Below are positions 1 through 6,031 of a DNA stretch of 20,612 nt, piece after piece; positions within the stretch are counted from its first letter, which is position 1, and each line of letters starts with the position of its first letter. Below the pieces are notes generated by a model. The model saw nothing but the letters and a program-made list of their open reading frames with translations, searched no databases and had not been told where the DNA came from. The translations under genes were made by a program, and so were the position numbers. The stretch comes from a virus: positions 1 through 20,612 of the IMG/VR virus record IMGVR_UViG_3300021519_000092. The stretch is one strand, 5' to 3'.

Positions 1-36
1 GAGCCGTGGTCGTGGTCGGAGCCGTGGTCGTGGTCG
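1..36. repeat. Two perfect 18-bp tandem repeats at the left edge
   Basis: Bases 1-18 and 19-36 are identical copies of a unit beginning GAGCCGTGGTC. Each unit contains two GTGGTC sub-repeats. The array is cut by the window edge, so the copy number is unknown. It decays into GGGTCGGC just before the ATG at 45. In frame 1 it would encode E-P-W-S-W-S hexapeptides, and in frame 2 an Arg-Gly/Ser stretch. Confidence 0.85.
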
Positions 37-48
37 GGGTCGGCATGA
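1..48 (+). CDS. Possible 3' end of a gene with EPWSWS peptide repeats (partial)
   Basis: Frame 1 is open from the window edge to a TGA at 46-48 and reads EPWSWS twice, then GSA. The stop overlaps the ATG of the next gene in an ATGA. That arrangement recurs at 215-218 and 548-551 in this gene chain, and it is the main reason to prefer this frame over the Arg-Gly frame, which stays open to about base 100. Only 15 codons are visible, so no function can be assigned. Aromatic/serine repeat tails of this kind can expand and contract by slippage. The call rests on junction style only and could be wrong. Confidence 0.3.
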   Translation, partial: EPWSWSEPWSWSGSA

Positions 49-218
49 CGCCAAACCCTCGCGCCGCACTTCAATGCGACATATCACCCGAGTTATTTAA
101 ACGCTTCACCGCACTACGCAAAAAACTCGGCATGTCTAACCGCAGCTTGTTAGAACGCATACTGCTGGAGGCCCTGCCGCGTTGGGAGCATGTGACATTC
201 CCAGGAGACGAACGATGA
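45..218 (+). CDS. Small ribbon-helix-helix-like DNA-binding protein (57 aa)
   Basis: The ATG at 45 is preferred to the upstream GTG at 6, because the upstream extension would be a Val/Gly run encoded by the tandem repeat. The pattern fits the Arc/MetJ ribbon-helix-helix fold: a short strand (LQCDIS, about residues 9-14), a helix with alternating basic and hydrophobic residues (PELFKRFTALRKKLG), a turn (MSNRS), and a second helix (LLERILLEALPRW). Such proteins dimerise, insert the strand pair into the major groove, and usually act as small repressors in phages and plasmids. The gene overlaps the next by ATGA at 215-218, implying translational coupling. The target operator is unknown. The fold is inferred from the pattern; no homologue was searched. 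Confidence 0.6.
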   Translation: MTPNPRAALQCDISPELFKRFTALRKKLGMSNRSLLERILLEALPRWEHVTFPGDER

Positions 219-406
219 CGGTCACAGAACAACGCTTTCACTTTTGCCTCCAATGCGCCTACGCCGTCTGGCCCCAGGACGCGCTTGGGTACTGCGCCCA
301 CCCCGATTCGAGCCAGTCAATAACGTCTGAGTGCCGCGCTGCCAATGGCGCGTGCGGCCCGTCAGCAAAACTCTATAAGGAGATGCCCGATGAAAAAATT
401 GTATGA
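215..406 (+). CDS. Small Cys-rich, probably zinc-binding phage protein (63 aa)
   Basis: The ATG at 215 follows an AGGAGA ribosome-binding site at 203-208 and overlaps the previous stop. An in-frame upstream start at 182 would run through the previous gene and is less likely. The protein has C11-x2-C14, C27-x-H29, C40 and C47, followed by GPSAKLY. The order Cys-x2-Cys ... Cys ... Cys ... Cys-Gly-Pro-x-Ala-x-x-(Tyr/Phe) recurs in small early phage proteins of unknown function and suggests one bound zinc. There is no membrane segment. Its neighbours are other tiny early genes, consistent with a host-takeover or regulatory role, but that is inference only. Confidence 0.6.
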   Translation: MTVTEQRFHFCLQCAYAVWPQDALGYCAHPDSSQSITSECRAANGACGPSAKLYKEMPDEKIV

Positions 407-551
407 ACGCACTCTGGAACACCTCATCAATCGGCTGCGCGGCCCATGGCCCGACGCCAAGCCGCTCCCGCCGCACGTTGCCAATCTACAGCTAGACGCT
501 CGACTACTTCTGCTGCATCTGGTTAAAACCACGCACGGAACTGGGCGATGA
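390..551 (+). CDS. Small early phage protein, unknown function (53 aa)
   Basis: The start at 390 has an AAGGAG ribosome-binding site at 377-382. An upstream GTG/TTG-type extension would overlap the previous gene without need. The first 18 residues (MKKLYERTLEHLINRLRG) form an amphipathic basic helix. A Pro-rich linker (PWPDAKPLPPH) follows, then a Leu-rich helix (ANLQLDARLLLLHLVK). There are no catalytic motifs or cysteines. It overlaps the previous gene by 17 bases and the next by ATGA at 548-551, so it is part of one translationally coupled chain. I do not recognise the family. Confidence 0.5.
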   Translation: MKKLYERTLEHLINRLRGPWPDAKPLPPHVANLQLDARLLLLHLVKTTHGTGR

Positions 552-760
552 ACGATAAAGACGCATTTAACAAATGGTGCAACAAACACACAGACTTCTC
601 TCGCGGCGCGCTGTCTTCTTTGTTTGGCGTGGATGTTAGAACCATGCGCCGTTACGCGTCTGGTGAAACGTCCATACCTATCGCCATACTGCGTATGATG
701 GACATATTTGACCAACACACAAACGTCGAGAATGAGTATCTCAGTAAGTTTTGTAAGTAG
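548..760 (+). CDS. Helix-turn-helix protein, small (70 aa)
   Basis: Residues about 17-45 form a helix-turn-helix of the XRE/Cro style: FSRGALSSLFGVDVRTMRRYASGE. Here GALSSLFGV is the first helix, VDVRTMRRYASG is the recognition helix with its Tyr-Ala-Ser-Gly end, and IPIAILRMMDIF is the helix after it. The form 'V..RT.RR..SG...IP' is typical of small phage HTH proteins that bind operators. It could regulate this + strand chain. The start overlaps the previous stop in ATGA, which fixes it. There is no dimerisation extension beyond the C-terminal helix. DNA binding is inferred from the fold, and the target is unknown. Confidence 0.6.
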   Translation: MNDKDAFNKWCNKHTDFSRGALSSLFGVDVRTMRRYASGETSIPIAILRMMDIFDQHTNVENEYLSKFCK

Positions 761-1067
761 CGTGACGACCGTTAAACGCTACGCTCCAGCGTTCGAGTGC
801 CTCGGCTTTGTGGAAGCAACCACAAAGTCGGGGGAGCGGCGCTACATCATACGCCGACAAGACGGCAGCACTCAGTGGCTGCGTCCCATGCAGATGCACG
901 GGTTGGCCTTCCTGACCAGCCTATACCCAGACATAGGATACTGGCGCTCACGGCACCCCAAGCGATGCCGTTCGGGCGTTGACATCCAAGACGCCATGAC
1001 TTGGATTGTGCGCGAGTGTCACCGCATTGGCCTGTATCAAAACGGGCAGTCAGAAGGCAGCCGATAG
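732..1067 (+). CDS. Unknown phage protein (about 111 aa), antisense overlap with the primase gene end
   Basis: Three starts are possible: TTG 708, ATG 732 and GTG 762. I chose the only ATG. GTG 762, one base after the previous stop, is a fair alternative, since none has a convincing Shine-Dalgarno sequence. The protein is basic and tryptophan-containing. A probable beta-rich segment (GERRYIIRRQDGSTQWLRP) is followed by helices (VDIQDAMTWIVRECHRIG). I do not recognise it. Its last 31 bases overlap, on the opposite strand, the end of the primase/helicase gene. The two operons therefore run tail to tail with no terminator between them. Confidence 0.45.
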   Translation: MSISVSFVSSVTTVKRYAPAFECLGFVEATTKSGERRYIIRRQDGSTQWLRPMQMHGLAFLTSLYPDIGYWRSRHPKRCRSGVDIQDAMTWIVRECHRIGLYQNGQSEGSR

Positions 1068-3358
1068 ATCGTCTTTGGTCTTCCGCCGCCCTTGGGTTGG
1101 ATAATCTCTTCAACCAAATCCTCAGAACCCAACAGCGCCTTGAGTGTCGTGTCTCTGTCACGGCCCAAGAACAACGTCTGCTTGTACAGCGCCGACTTAT
1201 TCATCACGCCGCCAGCTTTACGGATCACTTCCAGAACACGCTTGGTGTAAGACTCGGCCATGTTGTCGGACACAAACCGCTCGATGCCCTGAACCATCAG
1301 GTGAATTGAATTCTCAACAATCTTCAAAGCGAAATCAAAATCCACCATGTCGATCACAGGCTCTTCTGGGTTGCGGCCTATGGCGTGGATGAGCGCGATC
1401 TTGATGCTCAGTTCATCACGCCGCGCCCACAGCGCGGTGTACGGTGTGCCCTTCACGGCGTTCAGCTTGTCGGTCGTCTTCTTCTCCAGCGCCTTGATAA
1501 ACACCGTTGCCTCCTCACTATACGGCACGGTCATAATCTCAGCGGGTGGGTGTTCGCCGTTCAACTGTATAGCTGACGATCCACCAACGGGCGTTGCGAT
1601 ACGCCTCATCATGTCCAGCAACTGCTCCGGTGGTGCCTTCTCGGGTGGATGCTGACTGTCTGGGTAATGCTCCTCGCTCTCGCAGATGATGAACCGAGCC
1701 AGTGAACCGTCTACTGCGCTGCTGGATTCCAACGCCTTCCAGAAGTGCCCCGGCACGGTCGTGCCGTGGATGCTTAAACACGGCTGGATGATCGACTTGC
1801 GCGGCCTGTCGCGCTGATCGGCATACTCAATGCCCCGGTACACATCGTTGCTGCTTGTGAACAACTCCGTCATATGCTCGATGATTTCGGTCAGATGCCG
1901 TGGGCTGCGCTTCTTATCCGCCGCCGCAGTCAGAAACATCCCGAACTCATCCAACTGAAACAGGATGCTGGGGCTGCGTAACAAGGCCGTCAGCAGACCA
2001 GAACCGGACGCGATCTTGCCACCGCCCAGCCTGTCGTCGCAGTCGATCAGATCGCTGAAGATGCGGCTGATGACCTGACGGCTGTGGTTCTTGCCAGCGC
2101 CCGAGTCAGCCAGACTGACCACGTACAGATTGGTACGCAGATTGGTGGGTGATCGGTACTTGCGCCCGGCCAGCGTCCCAATGGCGCATAACGCCGCAGC
2201 CACAGCCAACACCGGCTGGGGTCTGATGGCGGTTTCATTGATGTATTGAGCCAACATCCCCACAACACCCTGGGCGGACGGAAAACCCCCCTTCTTTTTT
2301 GCTGGCTTGTCCGTCTTAACAGGGGATGGCGCATCCATTGGCGGGAATGGGTTCGGCTCTACCTTCTGCTCGCGGTGCCAGGGGATGATAATATCGGGCG
2401 ATTTAGGGCTAATATCGGGCACCATTCCAGGCTGGAATACAGCCTCCTGGGCGAGCCCCAGCAAGTCCCGTAGGTATGTCGTGGCCGCCTCAAGATCAGC
2501 GCCTGTAGCCGCCATAACGAGGTCTATGGCCGTCATGCCTTTGTCTGTGCCAAAGTCATGAATGCCGCTGGGGTGGATGCCTACTTTCTTGGTCAGCTTG
2601 CTGACCCCGCGCCAGATCGGGTCTACCCTGTAGCCGCCGTCTGGCCCGCGCCCTGCATCTGGGAACAGCTTTGGAACCCAACTATCTAGATTTAACAACG
2701 CGCTATCATTGATAGCACGCCAATAGCTATCATTGTCGTCAGGGCTACGGGCGTGGATAGCTTTGACGCTTACCTGCTCTTTCTCTACCTTGGATTGAAA
2801 AGGCTCTAGGGCTTTTGCAATCCTATCGTGTATGTCATGAGGCAGTTCTGGTAGCTCAGAGGCCGTCAAATGCTCCAGGGTATCGGGCGTCGTCCACCTG
2901 TATGCCATGCCGTCGGGGTGGATGCTGGGCGGCAGAACCGTCTGCTTGCCCTGGGCCAGCACCTCAATGACGCTCACGCCGTCCAGCAGGTACTTCTTGC
3001 TGACCACCGCAAAGCCACGGTACAGCGCCGTATAGCCCTTCGCGCCCACCTTCTTGACCGGGGATGGCGGCAGACACGCCTCCAGAGCGGCGCGCACCTC
3101 TGGGCTGCCGTAGTCAAAGTCTATGGCGGTGAGGTTGCTGGCCCGTCCCAGTGCCAAACAGATCGACGGGCTAGGCCACTTGGCCCAAAGGTCCAACTCA
3201 AACTTGGTGGGAGAGCGTTCGCAATACCGCTGCCACTTACTCATACCGACCCACTGGTCGCCCTTGTACTCACCGGGGCGCTTCTCACCGGGGATGATGG
3301 GGATGACTGAGTACCCACGCTCTACGAGCCGGGTTGCCGTCGTGATGAAGTCGGTCAT
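1037..3358 (-). CDS. Phage replication protein: N-terminal prim-pol domain fused to a DUF3987-like P-loop ATPase/helicase (773 aa)
   Basis: Residues 1-165 look like an archaeo-eukaryotic-type primase/polymerase: RGYSVIPIIPGEKRP near the start, acidic motif I at D80-F-D82, and motif II S145-I-H147 in PPSIHPDG. Residues about 260-300 (HDFGTDKGMTAIDLVM) recall the end of a primase zinc-finger module but lack cysteines. Residues about 365-690 are a P-loop ATPase with Walker A-like DSGAGKN (418-424) and Walker B ILFQLDE (D470, E471). The tail (about 700-773) looks like a winged helix. Such fusions prime and unwind DNA at phage forks. Asn424 replaces the usual Thr/Ser of Walker A. The start overlaps the rusA stop in ATGA. 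Family assignment is from motifs. Confidence 0.8.
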   Translation of the reverse strand: MTDFITTATRLVERGYSVIPIIPGEKRPGEYKGDQWVGMSKWQRYCERSPTKFELDLWAKWPSPSICLALGRASNLTAIDFDYGSPEVRAALEACLPPSPVKKVGAKGYTALYRGFAVVSKKYLLDGVSVIEVLAQGKQTVLPPSIHPDGMAYRWTTPDTLEHLTASELPELPHDIHDRIAKALEPFQSKVEKEQVSVKAIHARSPDDNDSYWRAINDSALLNLDSWVPKLFPDAGRGPDGGYRVDPIWRGVSKLTKKVGIHPSGIHDFGTDKGMTAIDLVMAATGADLEAATTYLRDLLGLAQEAVFQPGMVPDISPKSPDIIIPWHREQKVEPNPFPPMDAPSPVKTDKPAKKKGGFPSAQGVVGMLAQYINETAIRPQPVLAVAAALCAIGTLAGRKYRSPTNLRTNLYVVSLADSGAGKNHSRQVISRIFSDLIDCDDRLGGGKIASGSGLLTALLRSPSILFQLDEFGMFLTAAADKKRSPRHLTEIIEHMTELFTSSNDVYRGIEYADQRDRPRKSIIQPCLSIHGTTVPGHFWKALESSSAVDGSLARFIICESEEHYPDSQHPPEKAPPEQLLDMMRRIATPVGGSSAIQLNGEHPPAEIMTVPYSEEATVFIKALEKKTTDKLNAVKGTPYTALWARRDELSIKIALIHAIGRNPEEPVIDMVDFDFALKIVENSIHLMVQGIERFVSDNMAESYTKRVLEVIRKAGGVMNKSALYKQTLFLGRDRDTTLKALLGSEDLVEEIIQPKGGGRPKTIYRLPSDCPF

Positions 3359-3774
3359 TCTTGCCCTATAACCGTTACGATTAATTGAGGAATCTCGGCG
3401 TATTGCTTGGTGGCTGTCAGCTTAACGATCTGCGAGTCATCGACGACGACAATGCCGTTCATGCCGTCGAGGGCTTTAACGATGTTATCTAGGTCAGGCT
3501 TCGTAACCGGCTTGATTTGTCCCGCGATGGCCGACAACCGCTTCTTTAACGACCATGAGGCGGGCACCATCATAAACGCCTCGACAACAACTTCAACAGG
3601 CCCGCCAAGGGGCGGTGTGTTTCTCATTGCCTCGGCAGCGTAAGCCGACACCTGATTCTCGTACCGGCGCGTTTTCTCTGGCGTGTACGAACGCACATGA
3701 CCACCAAATGTAGATATCCTGGCGCGTCCCTTCGCTACAGGTTGTCCTGGGACGGTGAAGGTAACAACTCTCAC
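3355..3774 (-). CDS. rusA: RusA-family Holliday junction resolvase (139 aa)
   Basis: RusA is a dimeric, Mg-dependent endonuclease that cuts four-way junctions formed during recombination and late replication. The diagnostic block is here: KPDLDNIVKALDG (residues 92-104), followed by VVVDDSQIV (about 109-117). D94, D96, K100 and D112/D113 correspond to the catalytic acids and lysine of the E. coli enzyme. The N-terminus (FTVPGQPVAKGRARI) also matches the family. The length is normal. The start is GTG at 3774, overlapping the upstream regulator's stop by 4 bp, and the end overlaps the primase start by 4 bp. It lies in a leftward replication operon, divergent from the Sak4/SSB operon whose products would create its substrates. 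Confidence 0.92.
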   Translation of the reverse strand: MRVVTFTVPGQPVAKGRARISTFGGHVRSYTPEKTRRYENQVSAYAAEAMRNTPPLGGPVEVVVEAFMMVPASWSLKKRLSAIAGQIKPVTKPDLDNIVKALDGMNGIVVVDDSQIVKLTATKQYAEIPQLIVTVIGQE

Positions 3775-3965
3775 GAATAGAAGTCCTGCGCCTTCACTTT
3801 TCCCCTTGTTGCCTTCTCTATAGCCAACATATGTTCTGGACGCGGTATACGCTTGTCATCATCCGTAGATGTCCACCTGTGTATCGCGCTGTCTGAAACA
3901 TCAATCATAACGGCGAACTCACGATTGGTGAGCTTCTGCAAATCAAGCCATTTTCTCAGCTTCAT
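3771..3965 (-). CDS. Cro/YdaS-like helix-turn-helix regulator (64 aa)
   Basis: The start at 3965 (MKLRKWLDLQ) follows a perfect GGAGG at 3971-3975. A longer in-frame extension to 4052 would run through the operator region and is rejected. Residues about 7-35 form a helix-turn-helix: LDLQKLTNREFAVMIDVSDSAIHRW. FAVMIDV is the first helix, and SDSAIHRWTS is the recognition helix with the His-Arg-Trp seen in Cro/YdaS proteins. The remainder (RIPRPEHMLAIEKATRGKVKAQDFY) matches the usual closing helix and C-terminal strand. It is the first gene of the leftward operon and sits beside inverted repeats over the divergent promoter, so it probably represses that promoter. Confidence 0.75.
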   Translation of the reverse strand: MKLRKWLDLQKLTNREFAVMIDVSDSAIHRWTSTDDDKRIPRPEHMLAIEKATRGKVKAQDFYS

Positions 3966-3994
3966 ATAAACCTCCGTTGTAGAGAAAATAGTGT

Positions 3995-4035
3995 TTGACA
4001 GAACCAAGACGACTTGGCAATCTCCTTTTTGCCAA
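3995..4035 (+). promoter_or_regulatory. Rightward early promoter overlapped by nested inverted-repeat operators
   Basis: A consensus TTGACA (-35) at 3995-4000 is followed, after 17 bases, by CAATCT at 4018-4023. The latter is a weak -10 with an extended TGG just before it. Overlapping the -10 and expected start is a perfect inverted repeat TTGGCAA (4014-4020) / TTGCCAA (4029-4035) with an 8-base spacer. A second inverted repeat, CCAAG (4004-4008) / CTTGG (4013-4017), shares its right arm. These half-sites lie between the divergent regulator (start 3965) and the recombination operon (start 4064). They are the best candidates for the Cro-like protein's binding sites. I could not place the leftward promoter confidently. 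Confidence 0.6.
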
Positions 4036-4063
4036 AGCGTAATCACAACCAACCGAGGAAACC

Positions 4064-4468
4064 ATGAACTTCAAACCGCAACCACTCGCCAACCGTACCG
4101 CCGCCGATGCCGCGTCAGATTGGATGGACGCGAAGAACCAAGAAGTCGCTGCCAACAAGCGCCGTCTTGAGATTGAGGAAGAGATTCTCTCCCTCGTCAC
4201 ATCTAAGACTGAAGGCAGTGAGTCTTATCAGGTCGGACCATACAAGGTCACGCTCACTGGTCGCCTCAACCGTAAGGTTGACTGGGACATGGTGGAAAAT
4301 CTGGGCGTTCCTTCTGCCCTCAACCCCGTTAAACACAAACTCGAACTGGACTTGAAAGGACTGCGTTATCTGGAAAGCAACGAACCAGAAATCTACAAAA
4401 CATTTTGCAAGGCTATGACTATTGAACCCGCGAAAACATCTGTAACCGTTATCAGGAACGAGAATTGA
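4064..4468 (+). CDS. Conserved-looking early phage protein of unknown function (134 aa), first gene of recombination operon
   Basis: It starts at ATG 4064 after GAGGAA at 4055-4060. The N-terminal half is a long charged helix (about residues 12-47, including MDAKNQEVAANKRRLEIEEE), probably coiled coil. A beta-type segment (YQVGPYKVTLTGRLNRKVDW) follows, then a helical middle (MVENLGVPSALNPVKHKLELDLKGLRYLE), and a final strand (IEPAKTSVTVIRN). There are no catalytic motifs and only one cysteine. Proteins of this shape commonly precede a Sak4-type ATPase and a DUF669 protein in phage operons, which suggests a partner or inhibitor in recombination. I cannot assign a function. The stop is 1 base before the next ATG. 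Confidence 0.7.
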   Translation: MNFKPQPLANRTAADAASDWMDAKNQEVAANKRRLEIEEEILSLVTSKTEGSESYQVGPYKVTLTGRLNRKVDWDMVENLGVPSALNPVKHKLELDLKGLRYLESNEPEIYKTFCKAMTIEPAKTSVTVIRNEN

Positions 4469-4469
4469 T

Positions 4470-5240
4470 ATGGCAATCAACCTACAATCATTACGCAAGA
4501 CGAGCGTAAACCACCCGCCACGCATTGTGCTGTATGGTACGCACGGTGTCGGCAAATCGTCTTGGGCAGCACAGGCCGACAGGCCGGTGTTTATCCAAAC
4601 TGAGGAAGGTTTGGACGCCTTATCCGTTACCGCTTTTCCAAAGGCGCAGTCTTATGAACAGGTCATGGAAGCTATCCAATCCCTGTACGCTGAAGACCAC
4701 GACTTCGGAACGGTAGTGCTGGATTCTGCCGACTGGCTTGAACAACTTATCTTCAAGCAAGTTGCCCAGAACCATAAGGTCAGCAACATCGAAGACATTG
4801 GATACGGTAAGGGCTACGCCTTCGCCGTTGAACTGTGGCGAGATGTGCTGGAAGGATTTGACCTGTTGCGGAATGAGAAGAATATGCAAGTCATTCTTCT
4901 TGCTCACACGCAGGTTAAACGCTACGACGACCCGCTGACTGATAGCTATGATCGTTACATGCTTGATTTGCACAAGGGTGCAGCCGCCATCATTTCCGAA
5001 TGGTGCGACTGTCTTGCCTTTGCCAATTATACAGTCACAACTGTGAAGAACGACATTGGCTTCAATCAGAAGAAGACTAGGGCTATCGGGTCCGGCACTC
5101 GCGTGCTTCACACCCAAGAGCGCCCTGGCTGGGTTGCTAAGTCACGTTGGTCGCTACCAGATACCCTGCCGCTAGACTACGCAGCCTTCTCAGACGCACT
5201 CTTAAACGCAATGCAACCTCAACCAAACGTAAAGGAATAA
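4470..5240 (+). CDS. Sak4-like RecA-fold ATPase, phage single-strand annealing/recombination protein (256 aa)
   Basis: Walker A is GTHGVGKS at residues 23-30. Walker B is TVVLDSAD at about 81-88. A later core strand, VILLAHTQVKRYDDP (about 141-155), carries the His/Gln sensor-type residues. The layout of a short N-terminus, a P-loop RecA core and a basic C-terminal part matches the phage ATPases grouped as Sak4 (AAA_24-type). These work with a single-strand-binding protein to anneal or exchange strands. A start directly preceded by AGGAACGAG, and a DUF669 protein 4 bases downstream, support that pairing. The exact biochemical activity (annealase or strand exchange) cannot be read from the sequence. 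Confidence 0.82.
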   Translation: MAINLQSLRKTSVNHPPRIVLYGTHGVGKSSWAAQADRPVFIQTEEGLDALSVTAFPKAQSYEQVMEAIQSLYAEDHDFGTVVLDSADWLEQLIFKQVAQNHKVSNIEDIGYGKGYAFAVELWRDVLEGFDLLRNEKNMQVILLAHTQVKRYDDPLTDSYDRYMLDLHKGAAAIISEWCDCLAFANYTVTTVKNDIGFNQKKTRAIGSGTRVLHTQERPGWVAKSRWSLPDTLPLDYAAFSDALLNAMQPQPNVKE

Positions 5241-5244
5241 ACAG

Positions 5245-5721
5245 ATGGCTGAATTAGATTTCGTATTTGATCCGAACACCGTCGAAGACCGCCCAGACTT
5301 CAGTCTGTTTCCGGTTGGTGAGTACATCGCTGAAGTGACAGCCAGCGACTACAAACCAACCAAATCCGGTAATGGTAAGTTCATTGAACTTGAGTTTACT
5401 ATTCTCGATGGCGAGTACGCTGGCCGTAAGTATTGGGACCGGCTCAATGTCCAACATGAGAATAAGGTGGCAATGGATATTGCCAACTCCTCCTTGAAGG
5501 ACTTGATGAAGGCTATTGGTAAACCTAACGAGCCTTGTCGGAACACCAATATGCTTCACGGCATCCCGGTAAAGCTGAAGATCGGCATGTCCAAGCGTAA
5601 GGACACTGGCGAGGACCAGAACACGGTGCGCTATAAGCCCATTGGTTCTCCGTCTGCTTCGGTTGTTAAGCCGTCAGGTGTTAGCCCTAACGGTCCCAAG
5701 AAGAAGCCCTGGGAAAAGTAG
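5245..5721 (+). CDS. DUF669-type single-stranded DNA-binding protein (158 aa)
   Basis: The middle (about residues 20-115) matches the DUF669 pattern: FSLFPVGEYIAEV, KSGNGKFIELEFTILDGEYAGRKYWD, and a helix ANSSLKDLMKAIG, then PVKLKIGM. This is the OB-like core of phage SSB proteins that partner Sak4-like ATPases. The C-terminal approximately 30 residues are Ser/Pro/Lys-rich and end KKKPWEK, a flexible tail that may bind partners. The acidic tail seen in bacterial SSB is absent. It is the last gene before a strong terminator and would therefore be produced in excess over downstream genes, as suits an SSB. Confidence 0.82.
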   Translation: MAELDFVFDPNTVEDRPDFSLFPVGEYIAEVTASDYKPTKSGNGKFIELEFTILDGEYAGRKYWDRLNVQHENKVAMDIANSSLKDLMKAIGKPNEPCRNTNMLHGIPVKLKIGMSKRKDTGEDQNTVRYKPIGSPSASVVKPSGVSPNGPKKKPWEK

Positions 5722-5729
5722 CGGGGTTG

Positions 5730-5760
5730 GCCGGGGGCATTACGCCCCCGGCTATTTTTT
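5730..5760 (+). terminator. Strong intrinsic terminator
   Basis: There is a perfect 9-bp GC-rich stem, GCCGGGGGC (5730-5738) / GCCCCCGGC (5744-5752), with an ATTAC loop. It is followed by TATTTTTT (5753-5760) and lies 8 bases after the SSB-like gene stop. It splits the rightward operon into a highly expressed recombination part and a downstream part. No clear promoter is visible between it and the next gene at 5801, so read-through or antitermination is likely needed for genes 5801-9156. Confidence 0.93.
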
Positions 5761-5800
5761 AAATTGAAGCCAATGCTGCGTCACTGGAGGAGGATCAGAC

Positions 5801-6031
5801 ATGACCCGCGAACCGACTGAGATGGAGACGAGGGTGGCGAATGTGCTTTGGAACCGCATGAACGGCTCTGAGGTTATGGATAAATATGACCGCATGGAAT
5901 TTGTTTGGCACGCGCGCGCTGCGATCCGCGCTATGCGTGATCCTGCGCCGGGGATGCCTCACATGAACAACGCTGCGTGTGTGCATCTTTGGTATGACAT
6001 GATCGACGCAGCCTCGCCGCAGGAGGAGTAG
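5801..6031 (+). CDS. Small phage protein of unknown function (76 aa)
   Basis: The start is fixed by an unusually strong ribosome-binding site, GGAGGAGG at 5786-5793. The protein is helical, with conserved-looking aromatic positions (VLWNRMNG, FVWHARAAIRAMRDP, VHLWYDMIDAA). The pattern 'A-R-x-A-I-x-A-M-R-x-P-x-x-x-M ... W-x-x-M-I-D-A-A' recurs in small phage proteins of unknown role, usually next to nucleotide-metabolism genes. There are no catalytic motifs. The stop is immediately followed by the next gene's GTG, so the pair is probably co-translated. Confidence 0.65.
   Translation: MTREPTEMETRVANVLWNRMNGSEVMDKYDRMEFVWHARAAIRAMRDPAPGMPHMNNAACVHLWYDMIDAASPQEE

Noticed and set aside
6-44. GTG-started Val/Gly-rich N-terminal extension of the ribbon-helix-helix gene
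   Set aside because: The residues come only from the tandem repeat, and the ATG at 45 fits the ATGA overlap used by neighbouring genes.
2870-3310. 146-codon + strand frame in the prim-pol region
   Set aside because: It is a shadow of the primase; the motif-bearing frame is on the - strand.
3966-4052. N-terminal extension of the Cro-like protein to base 4052
   Set aside because: It would translate through the promoter/operator palindromes, and the ATG at 3965 has a perfect GGAGG.
4620-5117. 165-codon antisense frame within the Sak4-like gene
   Set aside because: It overlaps the P-loop ATPase core fully and has no independent start signal.
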